In this document: positions 10,712-19,819 of the stretch, one piece after another
Numbering within the stretch: position 1 is the first letter of the stretch
How the letters are laid out: the number at the start of each line of letters is the position of its first letter
Source: Acinetobacter sp. XS-4
GTDB taxonomy: Bacteria; Pseudomonadota; Gammaproteobacteria; Pseudomonadales; Moraxellaceae
Direction of reading: 5' to 3'
Length of the DNA stretch: 64,000 nucleotides
Assembly (NCBI RefSeq): GCF_023920705.1
Contig: NZ_CP094657.1
Coordinates: 2,356,001-2,420,000 of the forward strand
Position numbers and translations under genes: made by a program
Notes under the pieces: model-generated
Told to the model about the DNA's origin: nothing
Database searches by the model: none
What the model saw: the letters and a program-made list of their open reading frames with translations, nothing else

Positions 10712-10740
10712 AAAAAGCCCGCCAATGAGCGGGCTTTTTT
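10712..10740 (+). terminator. Rho-independent terminator of metK
   Basis: An 11-bp stem (10712-10722 with 10729-10739) has a 6-nt loop and a T run. Confidence 0.9.
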
Positions 10741-10827
10741 ATTTAGAGTTTAAATTTTATAGTATGTAGGGTTTACTCTTCTAGCAACCATCCTTGATGC
10801 CATATCATTTGCAGCTCTGAACAAAAT

Positions 10828-11076
10828 TTATTGTCTTGTTGTTTTATCATCCTGATTTAGCACATCAAGTAATGTTGACTGCATTGGCGTATCTTGATGA
10901 TTCTGGACATAAATATGGACAACTTTAAATACGACGACAACTGCTAAACAAGCCATAACACAAAACATCCACAAACCATACGGGCTTCGAATATGTTGCG
11001 AACCACAATGTGGACATGATTTATCAGTTGATGCCACAACTTTGTCGCAACACGCACAATGGTATTGATATAGCAT
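10828..11076 (-). CDS. Small zinc-ribbon membrane protein
   Basis: 82 residues. Two CxxC knuckles (CACC and CPHC, residues ~7-25) form a zinc ribbon, followed by one transmembrane helix (LWMFCVMACLAVVVVFKVVHIYV) and a short polar tail. Start choice: a perfect AAGGAGGG Shine-Dalgarno at 11083-11090 sits 6 nt before ATG 11076, so the longer frame starting at 11097 is unlikely to be used. The layout suggests a cytoplasmic ribbon and a periplasmic tail. The function is unknown; such proteins are often annotated only as zinc-ribbon domain-containing. Confidence 0.75.
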   Translation of the reverse strand: MLYQYHCACCDKVVASTDKSCPHCGSQHIRSPYGLWMFCVMACLAVVVVFKVVHIYVQNHQDTPMQSTLLDVLNQDDKTTRQ

Positions 11077-11335
11077 AGGTAACCCTCCTTCCCTCATTTC
11101 AACCGTTGTTGTTTTAATAGGTTTGCTACATTTTTTAATTTATACATCCTTTATATTTATCCTATGTGAAATGAAAAGATAATTCAATCTGAATGAACAA
11201 TTGAGTCAATAAAAAAACATTATTAAAATACAATAAGATAAGTTAAATATTATTTTTTTGGCACTATTTTTCTTATTTTGATATTTTGCCAAATTTGCTA
11301 AAATAAGCGAATAATCTCACATTTTAGGCAAATGC

Positions 11336-11530
11336 ATGTCACATACACAGCTCATTAATAAGGGTGGCTTTCGCGAAAGAGCAAACCGAAGTAGAGGTTA
11401 TCAACAATCTGAAAACAAGCAAACCGCTCTACCTTCAAATAAATATCAACCGCAGTCAAAACCACAAGACGAAACTAAATTAGAAATGGAAGATATTGAT
11501 TCATCTACTTCAGTTTGCCAAAATAAATAA
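11336..11530 (+). CDS. Small hypothetical polar protein, 64 aa
   Basis: A 64-residue soluble protein, strongly polar, rich in Gln, Ser, Lys and Arg (for example GGFRERANRSRGYQQSENKQ), with no hydrophobic segment and probably disordered. It has its own 250-bp AT-rich leader and a hairpin terminator shared with fxsA, which support a genuine transcription unit. I recognise no family. Confidence 0.6.
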   Translation: MSHTQLINKGGFRERANRSRGYQQSENKQTALPSNKYQPQSKPQDETKLEMEDIDSSTSVCQNK

Positions 11531-11545
11531 TAATTTTAAAAATAA

Positions 11546-11578
11546 AAAAAGCTTAAACCCATGAGGTTCAAGCTTTTT
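11546..11578. terminator. Bidirectional terminator between 64-aa gene and fxsA
   Basis: A 14-bp stem with one mismatch (11546-11559 with 11565-11578) has a 5-nt loop, with A and T runs on the two sides. Confidence 0.85.
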
Positions 11579-11595
11579 CATAACACACTTACTTA

Positions 11596-12165
11596 TTAAT
11601 CTTTATTTTTATGCTCTATTTTTTTGTGGTCTGGGGTAACGTCTCGCGCTTCACCATCGATAATGTTTGAATCATGGTATTGGCCTTGACCACCACCCTG
11701 CTGGTTCTGCATATCTTGCATTTGACGCATTAAATCAGCAAATGGGTTTTGTCCCGAAGCATTACCGCCCATACCCATACCACCCATCATTTTATTCATC
11801 ATAGCTTGCTGGCGTTTTGCAAGAGTTCTCATCGCTATATTACGAAATGCGGTTTGAACACCAGGAATCAAAATTAAAACAGCCAAAACATCAGATACAA
11901 GGCCTGGCAACATTAATAAGAAACCTGCAAAAGCATAAGCAAGCTTTTTAGTTACTGTTGGGTCACTACCTAGCTGGCCTGTCATCTGCATTTGCTGTAA
12001 TTGAGGCATAATACCGGCAGTACTTCTGCGAATAAGCCCCAAACCAATAAAGAAAGCAATAATGAACCAAAAGAACACATACCATCCACTGATGAACTGT
12101 GCTACGCCAATCCATACGGCAATTTCAACAATCGCGCCCAGAACTACAATAAGAAGTAAATTCAT
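11596..12165 (-). CDS. fxsA: FxsA family cytoplasmic membrane protein
   Basis: 189 residues. FxsA membrane domain: a hydrophobic N-terminus (LLLIVVLGAIVEIAVWIGVA), a second helix (YVFFWFIIAFFIGLGLIRR) and a paired hydrophobic block (LAYAFAGFLLMLPGLVSDVLAVLILIPGVQ). The C-terminal third is a Met/Gly/Gln-rich tail (KMMGGMGMGGN) unlike short FxsA proteins. In E. coli FxsA overproduction relieves F-exclusion of phage T7. It stands head-to-head with blaOXA, the conserved neighbourhood of intrinsic OXA-51-superfamily genes in this species complex. Confidence 0.88.
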   Translation of the reverse strand: MNLLLIVVLGAIVEIAVWIGVAQFISGWYVFFWFIIAFFIGLGLIRRSTAGIMPQLQQMQMTGQLGSDPTVTKKLAYAFAGFLLMLPGLVSDVLAVLILIPGVQTAFRNIAMRTLAKRQQAMMNKMMGGMGMGGNASGQNPFADLMRQMQDMQNQQGGGQGQYHDSNIIDGEARDVTPDHKKIEHKNKD

Positions 12166-12215
12166 GTAAAACTTTATCTATCTCAAAAAGAAAATTCATT
12201 GCAGTTTTATTTGAC

Positions 12216-12248
12216 TTAACCTTATTTAAGTTTCAAATAAGGATTAAG
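12216..12248. repeat. Stem-loop upstream of fxsA
   Basis: The arms CCTTATTT (12220-12227) and AAATAAGG (12235-12242) are perfect. They extend by an outer CTTAA/TTAAG with a one-base bulge. It lies ~55 nt upstream of the fxsA start in a 500-bp intergenic region (12166-12665) that otherwise shows only AT-rich sequence and must hold the divergent fxsA and blaOXA promoters. Confidence 0.4.
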
Positions 12249-12665
12249 CATTCCTCTTAACTCTGATTGTTCTGTCTAATTTCTAAAAAATTATCAAAAA
12301 CTATTACATCGATAAGAATCTGCAATACTGGAGTACATTTGATTTTAACTCGATAAAAACAAACATGCTTTATTATTAATGAGTGCTGTATCCACTTTAT
12401 CAAGTGCCACTTCAATCAGATTTGAATTTTTTTACTCTATTTGAGTGAGAATCTCTTCAAAAAAGAACGTCGTTAGTCAAATAAAGTCTTATTTGCTTAG
12501 CAAAGTTAGGAACATTCATTTGTTTATGCTTTACTTTATAGGGGCTTTAAAAGTAATACCTACATAGTAACACCTATCCTAGATAGCTTACATTTCACCT
12601 ATCTAAAGACAGTTCTATTCAAGTTAAATTAATTAATAATACTTCAAATTAAACTTAGTCAGATT

Positions 12666-13487
12666 ATGTATAAGAAAGCCCTTCTCGTTGCAACAAGTGC
12701 CCTATTTTTATCCGCCTGTTCTTCCAATACAGCAAAACAACATCAAAAACATTCTATTTCTGCCAATAAAAATTCAGAAGAAATTAAATCACTGTTTGAT
12801 CAAGCACAGACCACGGGTGTTTTGGTGATTAACCGAGGGCAAACAGAAGAAATTTATGGCAATGATCTTAAAAGAGCATCAACCGCCTATGTTCCCGCCT
12901 CTACCTTTAAAATGCTAAATGCTTTAATTGGACTTGAACATCATAAGGCAACTACAACTGAAGTGTTTAAATGGGATGGGCAAAAACGTTTATTTCCTGA
13001 TTGGGAAAAAGACATGACATTGGGCGATGCCATGAAAGCTTCTGCGATTCCAGTTTATCAAGAACTAGCCCGACGAATTGGTCTGGATCTTATGTCCACA
13101 GAGGTAAAACGTATTGGTTTCGGTAATGCTAACATTGGTTCAAAAGTAGATAATTTTTGGCTTGTTGGCCCTCTAAAAATCACCCCTCATCAAGAAGCCC
13201 AGTTTGCTTATGAATTAGCCCATAAAACTCTTCCATTTAGCAAAAATGTACAAGAACAAGTTCAATCAATGGTGTTCATAGAGGAAAAAAATGGAAGTAA
13301 AATTTATGCCAAAAGTGGTTGGGGATGGGATGTTGAACCACAAGTTGGTTGGTTAACAGGCTGGGTCGTTCAACCACAAGGAGAAATTGTCGCATTCTCA
13401 CTTAATTTAGAAATGAAAAAAGGAACTCCTAGCTCTATTCGCAAGGAAATTGCTTATAAAGGCTTAGAACAACTGGGTATCTTATAA
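12666..13487 (+). CDS. blaOXA: Class D beta-lactamase, intrinsic OXA-51-superfamily (OXA-213-like)
   Basis: 273 residues. The N-terminus has a lipobox-like LSAC (C18). Class D motifs are all present: the active-site serine tetrad S79-TFK (K82 is the carboxylated lysine), S126-A-I, F152-G-N in place of YGN, W167 in NFWLVGPL, and K216-S-G in YAKSGWGWD. These enzymes hydrolyse penicillins and, weakly, carbapenems in the periplasm. The start [18 protein letters not shown], the 273-residue length and [13 protein letters not shown] resemble the OXA-213-like group more than OXA-51 (recalled, not searched). No ISAba1-type element sits upstream, so expression is probably low. A terminator follows. Confidence 0.95.
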   Translation: MYKKALLVATSALFLSACSSNTAKQHQKHSISANKNSEEIKSLFDQAQTTGVLVINRGQTEEIYGNDLKRASTAYVPASTFKMLNALIGLEHHKATTTEVFKWDGQKRLFPDWEKDMTLGDAMKASAIPVYQELARRIGLDLMSTEVKRIGFGNANIGSKVDNFWLVGPLKITPHQEAQFAYELAHKTLPFSKNVQEQVQSMVFIEEKNGSKIYAKSGWGWDVEPQVGWLTGWVVQPQGEIVAFSLNLEMKKGTPSSIRKEIAYKGLEQLGIL

Positions 13488-13497
13488 GTTGAACTCT

Positions 13498-13528
13498 ATA
13501 GCCCAAGCATAGATTGGGCTATTTCTTT
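13498..13528 (+). terminator. Rho-independent terminator of blaOXA
   Basis: A 9-bp stem (13498-13506 with 13514-13522) has a 7-nt loop, followed by TTCTTT. Confidence 0.75.
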
Positions 13529-13553
13529 AATTTTTAAAGTTGAACCTAATTTA

Positions 13554-14099
13554 TTAGCCATCAACTGGATGTAATGGTGTATTTAAATTTAATTGATAAA
13601 AAGCAGCATCGAGCCATTCTCCAAACTTAAAACCGACTTGTTTAAAAGTGCCTGCATGAATAAAGCCCATTTTTTCATGTAAACCTATGCTTGCCTGATT
13701 GGTCGCATCAATACAACCAATCAATACATGTAACTCGGCCTCTTGAGCACGCTGAATCAACTCTTGCATTAAAATTTTGCTTAGTCCACAACCACGATGC
13801 TCATGATGAATATAAATACTATGTTCAACGGTATATTTATAGGCAGGAAAAGCCCTGAAGGTCCCCCAGCTCGCAAAACCCAATAATTTGTCTGTCTCAT
13901 CAACAATACCAATCACGGGAAAACCATTTTGTCTTTTAACTGCGAACCAATTTTTCATCGACTCTTCGGAGCGCGGTAAATAGTCATATAGAGCAGTAGA
14001 GTTGATAATTGCTTCATTCAAAATCTCTAAAATAGCTACTGAATGTTCTGCTTCATTACAATCAATTAAACGAAAATTAGAATCGAGGGAATAGGTCAT
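13554..14099 (-). CDS. GNAT N-acetyltransferase, phosphinothricin acetyltransferase-like
   Basis: 181 residues. The Pat/Bar-type GNAT fold is visible: ILEILNEAIINSTALYDY, FASWGTFRAFPAYKYTVEHSIYIHHEHRGCGLSKILMQELI with the acetyl-CoA loop RGCGLS, and a C-terminal ATNQASIGLHEKMGF. Relatives acetylate phosphinothricin, methionine sulfone/sulfoximine or similar amines. The substrate here is inferred only from family. Its ATG overlaps the stop of the upstream XRE-cupin gene by 4 nt (ATGA), so the two are translationally coupled and probably functionally linked. Confidence 0.88.
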   Translation of the reverse strand: MTYSLDSNFRLIDCNEAEHSVAILEILNEAIINSTALYDYLPRSEESMKNWFAVKRQNGFPVIGIVDETDKLLGFASWGTFRAFPAYKYTVEHSIYIHHEHRGCGLSKILMQELIQRAQEAELHVLIGCIDATNQASIGLHEKMGFIHAGTFKQVGFKFGEWLDAAFYQLNLNTPLHPVDG

Positions 14100-14689
14100 A
14101 AAGATTCCTTAACAGCAGAGACGAGTTGACTAGAGACGACTAAAATATAGCGAGCGACTTGAGATGAATTATTACTATATATAACGGGCTGGTTTAGTTG
14201 CATTGCCAAACAATCCCCTGTGCTTAAAGCATAAGAAGATTCACCTAATTGAATATCAATTTTCCCTTCAACTACCCAAAGTTGCTGTTGTACTACCTTA
14301 GAGGTTTCACTAATTTCATAAGTAATTCGTGAGTGAGGGGGAAATTCAATTTCAACAATTTGAAATGAGGACTTCCAATTTGGAGGTGAAATTTGACGGC
14401 GAATATAGCCAGTTTCCGGGTCTTTCCATTCTGATTGTTGACTACGCCGAACAATGGGCTGAGGTGATTGATTAACTTGCTGGTTAGCGAAGAGTTGAGT
14501 CAAAGGTACATCTAAACCATTTGCTAGCTTTTCAAGAACAACCGCTGTTGGGCTGGCCTCACCTCTTTCAATTAACGAAATTGCAGAACGACTCACCTGA
14601 CATCGGGTAGCAAGAACATCCAGGGTATATCCACGAGCTAAACGCAGTTCACGTACTTGCTGTGCAATGCGAATATTAATATCTTCCAT
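14096..14689 (-). CDS. XRE-family transcriptional regulator with C-terminal cupin domain
   Basis: 197 residues. The N-terminal helix-turn-helix (VRELRLARGYTLDVLATRCQVSRSAISLIERGEASPT, residues ~12-48) is XRE-type. The C-terminal half (~110-195) is a small cupin barrel (PHSRITYEISETSKVVQQQLWVVEGKIDIQLGESSYALSTGDCLAMQLNQPV). Such HTH-cupin regulators sense small metabolites such as amino acids or polyamines. It is the first gene of a two-gene operon with the acetyltransferase, so it likely controls its partner and itself. Confidence 0.88.
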   Translation of the reverse strand: MEDINIRIAQQVRELRLARGYTLDVLATRCQVSRSAISLIERGEASPTAVVLEKLANGLDVPLTQLFANQQVNQSPQPIVRRSQQSEWKDPETGYIRRQISPPNWKSSFQIVEIEFPPHSRITYEISETSKVVQQQLWVVEGKIDIQLGESSYALSTGDCLAMQLNQPVIYSNNSSQVARYILVVSSQLVSAVKESL

Positions 14690-14927
14690 ACACCCACAAA
14701 CTTCGCTTCCAAAATTATAGATAAATATTCCACTAAACTAGAATATTGTCAATTATTAAAGAATTTTTATCTTTTAGGAAACCTTCAAAACTCTTCTTTG
14801 TAATAACCAAAATTGAATCTATTTAAAAACGAAAAATAACCATTCATAAGTGACTTGCTTAAATAACTCATGCAGATCATATTTTGGTATGTAACAATAC
14901 CTTTAAATTATTTATGTAAGCCTTCGC

Positions 14928-15473
14928 ATGTCTTTGATTATTGGGATTGACCCTGGTTCACGCTTAACAGGTTATGGAATCATTGAAAAAGATGGAAGCA
15001 AATTACGTTTTATCGATGCAGGTACGATCCGAACAGAAACTAAGGAAATGCCCGAACGCTTAAAACGTATCTTTGCTGGTATTGAACGTATTGTTAAATT
15101 TCATGGTCCAACTGAAGCTGCCGTTGAGCAAGTGTTTATGGCCCAAAACCCCGATTCGGCTCTAAAACTTGGTCAAGCACGTGGCGCAGCGATAGCCGCT
15201 TTGGTCAATTTAGATTTGCAAGTTGCAGAATATACTGCCCGCCAAATTAAACAATCTGTTGTAGGTTATGGCGCTGCCGACAAAGAACAAGTACAAATGA
15301 TGGTTATGCGATTACTTAACCTGACCATTAAACCTCAAGCAGATGCAGCAGATGCACTAGCAGCAGCAATTTGCCATGCTCATGCATCTGGAAGTATGAG
15401 CAAACTGTCTGTCCTTAATGCCTTAGGTGGTATGGCACGTGGACGAAGCCGCTCTAGCAGTCGTAGACGTTAA
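14928..15473 (+). CDS. ruvC: Crossover junction endodeoxyribonuclease RuvC
   Basis: Holliday-junction resolvase that acts with RuvAB. It has 181 residues. Catalytic acidic residues are visible: D8 ([13 protein letters not shown]), E67 (AAVEQVF), and D139 and D142 ([17 protein letters not shown]). The C-terminal tail [10 protein letters not shown] is strongly basic. It is not in a ruvAB operon here. The stop lies 7 nt from the end of the convergent nnr gene, and no terminator hairpin separates them. Confidence 0.96.
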   Translation: MSLIIGIDPGSRLTGYGIIEKDGSKLRFIDAGTIRTETKEMPERLKRIFAGIERIVKFHGPTEAAVEQVFMAQNPDSALKLGQARGAAIAALVNLDLQVAEYTARQIKQSVVGYGAADKEQVQMMVMRLLNLTIKPQADAADALAAAICHAHASGSMSKLSVLNALGGMARGRSRSSSRRR

Positions 15474-15480
15474 AGTTTTA

Positions 15481-16938
15481 TTAGTTCACTACTTGAGTAA
15501 TTGCTTCATTCATTTGATAAGCCTGTAAACCTCGCATACCTTGTTTTGCAAGTTGGTCACCAGCTTGAGCATGCAGGGTAACCATTTCATGTAACGCAAT
15601 TGCCTTATGAAATTGGGCCTTTAGACTTGCAATCATTCCTGCTAGTACATCTCCCATTCCACCAGTTCCCATACCGGCATTACCTTGCGTACAAATATAA
15701 AGAGCATCTTCTAAAATCAGACTGCCCGCTCCTTTAAGCACCCACTGCCCTGCATATTTTTGTTGTAAGGCATAAATTGCAGAGATTCGATCATTCTCAA
15801 TCTGAGTAGTAGAACACTCAAGTAATGTTGCAGCTTCTCCTGGATGAGGCGTTAAATAAATGTGCGGATTCAATTTTTGAGGTTGTTTTGCTAGAAACCA
15901 TAAAGCATCCGCATCTAAAACAATTTCTAGATGTGTACTCTGATTTAACAAATTAAACCATTGTTGGTAGATCTGCCTTGCCCAATCATCACGTCCCAAA
16001 CCCATCCCAAAACATACTGCATCAACCTGAGATAAAATGTCTTTAATAGACTTTTCATTTAAGCCATTAATATCACGGAGCATAATATTTGGTGAACGAG
16101 ACAAAATAGCCTGATGATGGTTTTGATGACAAACCACCGTGACTTTACCTGCTCCTGCATGAAAAGCAGCCTCGGCAGCCATAATTACAGCACCGCCCAT
16201 TTGTTCATGCCCGCCAACGACTAAAACATGCCCATAACTCCCTTTATGACCAAATGCCATACGCTTAGGAAGTTTAATATTTGTTGATGTTAAATAAGCT
16301 AACGGTTTCAGCTCTTGGTCTATAGGAATTAAATCAATTAAATGAAGCTCGCCTGTGTATTCTTTACCTTGACCTGTAAATAATCCGGCTTTAAGTCCTA
16401 AAACTGTAAATGTATGATCAGCCCGTATTGCACACGGCAAGGTACAACCTGTATTTGCATGTAAGCCACTTGGAATATCAACAGAAATTTTTAGCCCAGT
16501 TTGTTCATTAAATTGTTGAATAGCCTGTTGCCAATTAGTGTTTAATTCTCGATTTAAACCTATGCCAAATAAAGCATCAATATAACAATCAAAACGCTTT
16601 GCAAGTTCAAAACCTTGATGAATTTGCACCCGTTGATCTTTTGCAAATTGCACAGCTTGGTGTAAATCTGCTGAAGCTCCTACTTCTGAAGCAAAGATTT
16701 CAACATTCCAGCCCGCTTGCTTTAAATAAGCTGCTATAAAATAACCATCACCTGCGTTATTCCCTTGTCCACACCAAACAGCAATATTTTTAATAGACTG
16801 TTCTTTAAAAAGTTCAATTAACTGTTGAGCAATTGACCAAGCCGCTTGTTGCATTAAACCTAATGATGAGTTTTGCGCAGCAAACCAGCGTTGCTCCCAT
16901 GCTTGAATATCATCGCTATGGTAAACTACCGTCTGCAT
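15481..16938 (-). CDS. nnr: Bifunctional NAD(P)H-hydrate epimerase / ADP-dependent NAD(P)H-hydrate dehydratase
   Basis: Repairs hydrated NAD(P)H. It has 485 residues. The N-terminal ~210 are the YjeF_N epimerase (CGQGNNAGDGYFIAAYL, CYIDALFGIGLNR, VDIPSGLHANTG). The C-terminal ~260 are the ribokinase-like dehydratase (KGSYGHVLVVGGHEQMGGAVIMA, LDADALWFLA, LTPHPGEAATLL, GTGGMGDVLAGMIAS). This fusion is the common bacterial form. It has a good AGAGGA Shine-Dalgarno. The start codon is only 26 bp from the divergent queG start, so the two promoters must overlap or lie inside the opposite genes. Confidence 0.94.
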   Translation of the reverse strand: MQTVVYHSDDIQAWEQRWFAAQNSSLGLMQQAAWSIAQQLIELFKEQSIKNIAVWCGQGNNAGDGYFIAAYLKQAGWNVEIFASEVGASADLHQAVQFAKDQRVQIHQGFELAKRFDCYIDALFGIGLNRELNTNWQQAIQQFNEQTGLKISVDIPSGLHANTGCTLPCAIRADHTFTVLGLKAGLFTGQGKEYTGELHLIDLIPIDQELKPLAYLTSTNIKLPKRMAFGHKGSYGHVLVVGGHEQMGGAVIMAAEAAFHAGAGKVTVVCHQNHHQAILSRSPNIMLRDINGLNEKSIKDILSQVDAVCFGMGLGRDDWARQIYQQWFNLLNQSTHLEIVLDADALWFLAKQPQKLNPHIYLTPHPGEAATLLECSTTQIENDRISAIYALQQKYAGQWVLKGAGSLILEDALYICTQGNAGMGTGGMGDVLAGMIASLKAQFHKAIALHEMVTLHAQAGDQLAKQGMRGLQAYQMNEAITQVVN

Positions 16939-16964
16939 ATTATTATCCTCTTCTGTTTTGGTTT

Positions 16965-18065
16965 ATGACATCTTCCGATACATCACGCATTGCGTTGCAA
17001 CAACTTGATCTTCATGAATTAAAAGCATGGATCAAGGCTCAAGCTTTAGACTTGGGTTTTGCTGATTGTGTCATTGCAAAACCAGATGCTCAAGAGCAAA
17101 TGCCACGTTTTTTAGAGTATCTTGAACGTGGCTATCATGCAGATATGACCTATTTAGAGGAAAATCTAGAAAAACGGGCTGATCCAACATTATTAGTTCC
17201 TGGTACAAAAAGCATTATTTGTGTGCGAATGAATTATCTGGTTGAGTCACCAAAACCACGTTATGTACCTTTTGAACCTAATTCTGCAATTATTGCTCGA
17301 TATGCACGTGGTCGAGACTACCATAAGGTCATGCGGGGCAGATTGAAGACATTAGCTACACGAATTCGTGAAAAAGTGGGTGATTTTGAATCACGCCCTT
17401 TTGCTGATTCAGCTCCTATTTTTGAAAAATCGTTGGCTGAAAGTGCCGGAATGGGTTGGACGGGCAAACATACTTTACTCATCCATAAAAAATCAGGTTC
17501 TTTTTTTGTATTAGGTGAACTATTCACATCACTAGATTTACCTTTTGATGGACCAACAACCCCTCACTGTGGTTCATGTAGTGCTTGTATTGATATTTGT
17601 CCGACGCAAGCAATTGTAGAGCCTTATATGCTTGATGCACGGCGCTGTATCGCATATTTAACCATCGAATATAAAGGAATCATTGCTGAAGAATTGCGTG
17701 CTGGTATTGGTAATCGAATTTTTGGTTGTGATGACTGCCAATTAATTTGCCCGTGGAACAGTTTTGCCAAAACTGCTTCTATTAACGATTTTAACCCTCG
17801 GCATGGTTTAGATAACATCAGTCTTCTAGACATCTGGCAATGGGATGAAGCTACTTTTTTGGCTAATACAGAAGGTAGCCCAATCCGCAGGACAGGTTAT
17901 CAATCATTTAAACGTAATATTGCCATCGGTTTAGGAAATGCCCCCTATTCAACAGAAATTGTAGCTCAACTACAAAATGGCAAAATTTTGCATGATGATA
18001 TTGTCAACGTGCATATTGATTGGGCAATTGAACAACAACTTAATCAACTTAAGCTACCAAATTAA
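16965..18065 (+). CDS. queG: Epoxyqueuosine reductase
   Basis: Last step of queuosine biosynthesis in tRNA: cobalamin- and Fe-S-dependent reduction of epoxyqueuosine. From ATG 16965 it has 366 residues. The open frame extends into the divergent nnr gene, but that extension is not family-like. Motifs: GWTGKHTLLIHKKSGSFFVLGEL, the first ferredoxin cluster CGSCSACIDICPTQAI, and the second CDDCQLICPWN. There is no clear Shine-Dalgarno before this ATG, and with only 26 bp to the nnr start the message may have a very short leader. Confidence 0.93.
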   Translation: MTSSDTSRIALQQLDLHELKAWIKAQALDLGFADCVIAKPDAQEQMPRFLEYLERGYHADMTYLEENLEKRADPTLLVPGTKSIICVRMNYLVESPKPRYVPFEPNSAIIARYARGRDYHKVMRGRLKTLATRIREKVGDFESRPFADSAPIFEKSLAESAGMGWTGKHTLLIHKKSGSFFVLGELFTSLDLPFDGPTTPHCGSCSACIDICPTQAIVEPYMLDARRCIAYLTIEYKGIIAEELRAGIGNRIFGCDDCQLICPWNSFAKTASINDFNPRHGLDNISLLDIWQWDEATFLANTEGSPIRRTGYQSFKRNIAIGLGNAPYSTEIVAQLQNGKILHDDIVNVHIDWAIEQQLNQLKLPN

Positions 18066-18140
18066 AAAAATGATGTTTTTTGCCCTATAGCTTTAATACG
18101 AATTCTGTATGATTATGTGTAGTGAATTAATGCCATCATC

Positions 18141-19142
18141 ATGGATATGACAATGACTCTACGTAATGATTGGAATCGTGAAGAAATCCAAGCTTTATAT
18201 GAACAACCTTTTTTGGATTTAGTTTTCAAGGCTCAGCAAGTACATCGCGAGCACTTCACTGCCAATGCGATTCAGGTCAGCACCCTTTTATCGATTAAAA
18301 CAGGTAAATGCCCTGAAGATTGCAAATACTGCTCACAATCCGCACATTACGAATCAAAATTAGAAGCAGAAAAACGTATTGCTGTAGAAAAAGTGATTAG
18401 TGAAGCAAAAGCTGCAAAAGATTCAGGTTCTTCTCGTTTTTGTATGGGTGCAGCTTGGCGTAACCCACATGAACGCGATATGCCTTATGTTTTAGAAATG
18501 GTACGTGAAGTAAAAGCTTTAGGTTTGGAAACCTGTATGACTTTAGGCATGCTTAACCAATCTCAAGCAGAGCGCCTACAAGTTGCTGGTTTAGATTATT
18601 ACAATCACAACCTAGATACATCTCGTGAGTACTACTCTCACATCATTAGCACCCGTACTTTTGATGATCGTTTAAATACCCTAGATTATGTTCGCCAAGC
18701 TGGCATGAAAGTTTGTAGCGGCGGCATTGTAGGTTTAGGTGAAAGTCGTGAAGACCGTGTTGGCTTATTACATGAATTAGCTACCCTACCAATCCATCCT
18801 GAATCTGTACCAATTAACATGCTTGTTCCAATTGAAGGAACGCCGTTAGCTGATGTTGAAAAGCTTGATGTAATTGAATGGATCCGCACTATTGCGGTTG
18901 CACGCATTATTATGCCGCATAGCTATATTCGTCTATCTGCTGGCCGTGAGTCATTAAGTGATTCAGATCAAGCATTAGCATTTATGGCAGGCGCAAACTC
19001 ATTATTCTCTGGTGATAAATTACTTACCACACCAAATGCAGGTGAAGGTAAAGACCAAGCGTTGTTTAATAAACTAGGCTTAACTGCAGAAAAACCAAAA
19101 CCAACAGTTGCTGACTTATCAGTAAATGCCATGAGTGCATAA
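18141..19142 (+). CDS. bioB: Biotin synthase
   Basis: Radical-SAM enzyme inserting sulfur into dethiobiotin. It has 333 residues from ATG 18141; an ATG at 18153 (MTLRND) would give 329 and is also plausible. The CxxxCxxC cluster is at C57, C61 and C64 ([13 protein letters not shown]). The auxiliary [2Fe-2S] ligands are in [30 protein letters not shown] and RLSAGRE. No other bio genes are adjacent, so bioB stands apart from bioFACD as is common in Acinetobacter. It ends at a strong terminator. Confidence 0.96.
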   Translation: MDMTMTLRNDWNREEIQALYEQPFLDLVFKAQQVHREHFTANAIQVSTLLSIKTGKCPEDCKYCSQSAHYESKLEAEKRIAVEKVISEAKAAKDSGSSRFCMGAAWRNPHERDMPYVLEMVREVKALGLETCMTLGMLNQSQAERLQVAGLDYYNHNLDTSREYYSHIISTRTFDDRLNTLDYVRQAGMKVCSGGIVGLGESREDRVGLLHELATLPIHPESVPINMLVPIEGTPLADVEKLDVIEWIRTIAVARIIMPHSYIRLSAGRESLSDSDQALAFMAGANSLFSGDKLLTTPNAGEGKDQALFNKLGLTAEKPKPTVADLSVNAMSA

Positions 19143-19158
19143 CTTAAGACAGTAAAAT

Positions 19159-19188
19159 AAAAAAGCCCTGATTCTTCAGGGCTTTTTT
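19159..19188. terminator. Terminator of bioB (bidirectional)
   Basis: A 13-bp perfect stem (19159-19171 with 19176-19188) has a 4-nt loop, with A and T runs. It abuts the minus-strand gene ending at 19191. Confidence 0.9.
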
Positions 19189-19190
19189 AT

Positions 19191-19403
19191 TTATACAGAG
19201 GTAACTAAAATTCCATAAGTAGCATTAAGAAATGTCCCTACTCGAATAATGTCTTTTCCTGCTGCATGCGTTACAGACAACTCTTGGCTCAACACATCAA
19301 AATTAAAAGCATCAAAAACATCCTGATGATGTAAAAGCCAAGTCACTGTATCTGCTATATTATCATCCACAATATAAGTTAAGGCCTTAAAGTCTTTACT
19401 CAT
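19191..19403 (-). CDS. Small hypothetical protein, 70 aa
   Basis: Unrecognised soluble protein with mixed alpha/beta character and no signal or membrane segment. An AAGAG ribosome-binding site lies ~6 nt before ATG 19403. It sits 65 nt downstream of another unknown minus-strand gene (19469-19819), with which it may be cotranscribed. The bioB terminator hairpin abuts its stop and can also end this transcript. Confidence 0.6.
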   Translation of the reverse strand: MSKDFKALTYIVDDNIADTVTWLLHHQDVFDAFNFDVLSQELSVTHAAGKDIIRVGTFLNATYGILVTSV

Positions 19404-19468
19404 AAATCACTCTTAAAAAAATAAATTTTATGAATTTTATATGAGTTAACTCTACCTTAAAAGAGAAT

Positions 19469-19819
19469 CTAAGCTGCTTTAGGGTTCACTAAAGAACGAC
19501 CAGACAATAAGCTTGTCAAAGCTTGTGGTGAAAACTCCAAAGAAAGTACATGACTCTTTAGATTAACAGAGTGTTTACTGATCAATGGAAGTAAACCTTC
19601 TTCTGTTTCAAAGACGTATTCATCTGCAATATTTAAGATACCCTCAAGATTAGTTGTACTTGAGGCAAGATCATGACTAAAGATGTCATAAATTGTTTGT
19701 AAGTTAAACGTAGTCTGCTGCTCAGTTGGGTGCTTAATGAGATAATCCTTTAAAAACAAAACTAGCTTATGAGCAAAGAAAAAGTAATTAGGTTTATAGC
19801 TATACTTCATACTATTCAT
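19469..19819 (-). CDS. Hypothetical protein, 116 aa
   Basis: Unrecognised. The N-terminus is aromatic (YSYKPNYFFFAHKLVLFLKDYLI) but too polar to be a membrane helix, and the rest looks mainly helical. GGAG lies ~9 nt before ATG 19819. It is the first of two small minus-strand genes between bioB and the fimbrial operon. The roughly 410 bp upstream (19820-20231) is extremely AT-rich. Confidence 0.65.
   Translation of the reverse strand: MNSMKYSYKPNYFFFAHKLVLFLKDYLIKHPTEQQTTFNLQTIYDIFSHDLASSTTNLEGILNIADEYVFETEEGLLPLISKHSVNLKSHVLSLEFSPQALTSLLSGRSLVNPKAA

Noticed and set aside
12400..12665. Insertion sequence (ISAba1-like) driving blaOXA
   Set aside because: No terminal inverted repeats, target duplication or transposase frame is present in the blaOXA upstream region.
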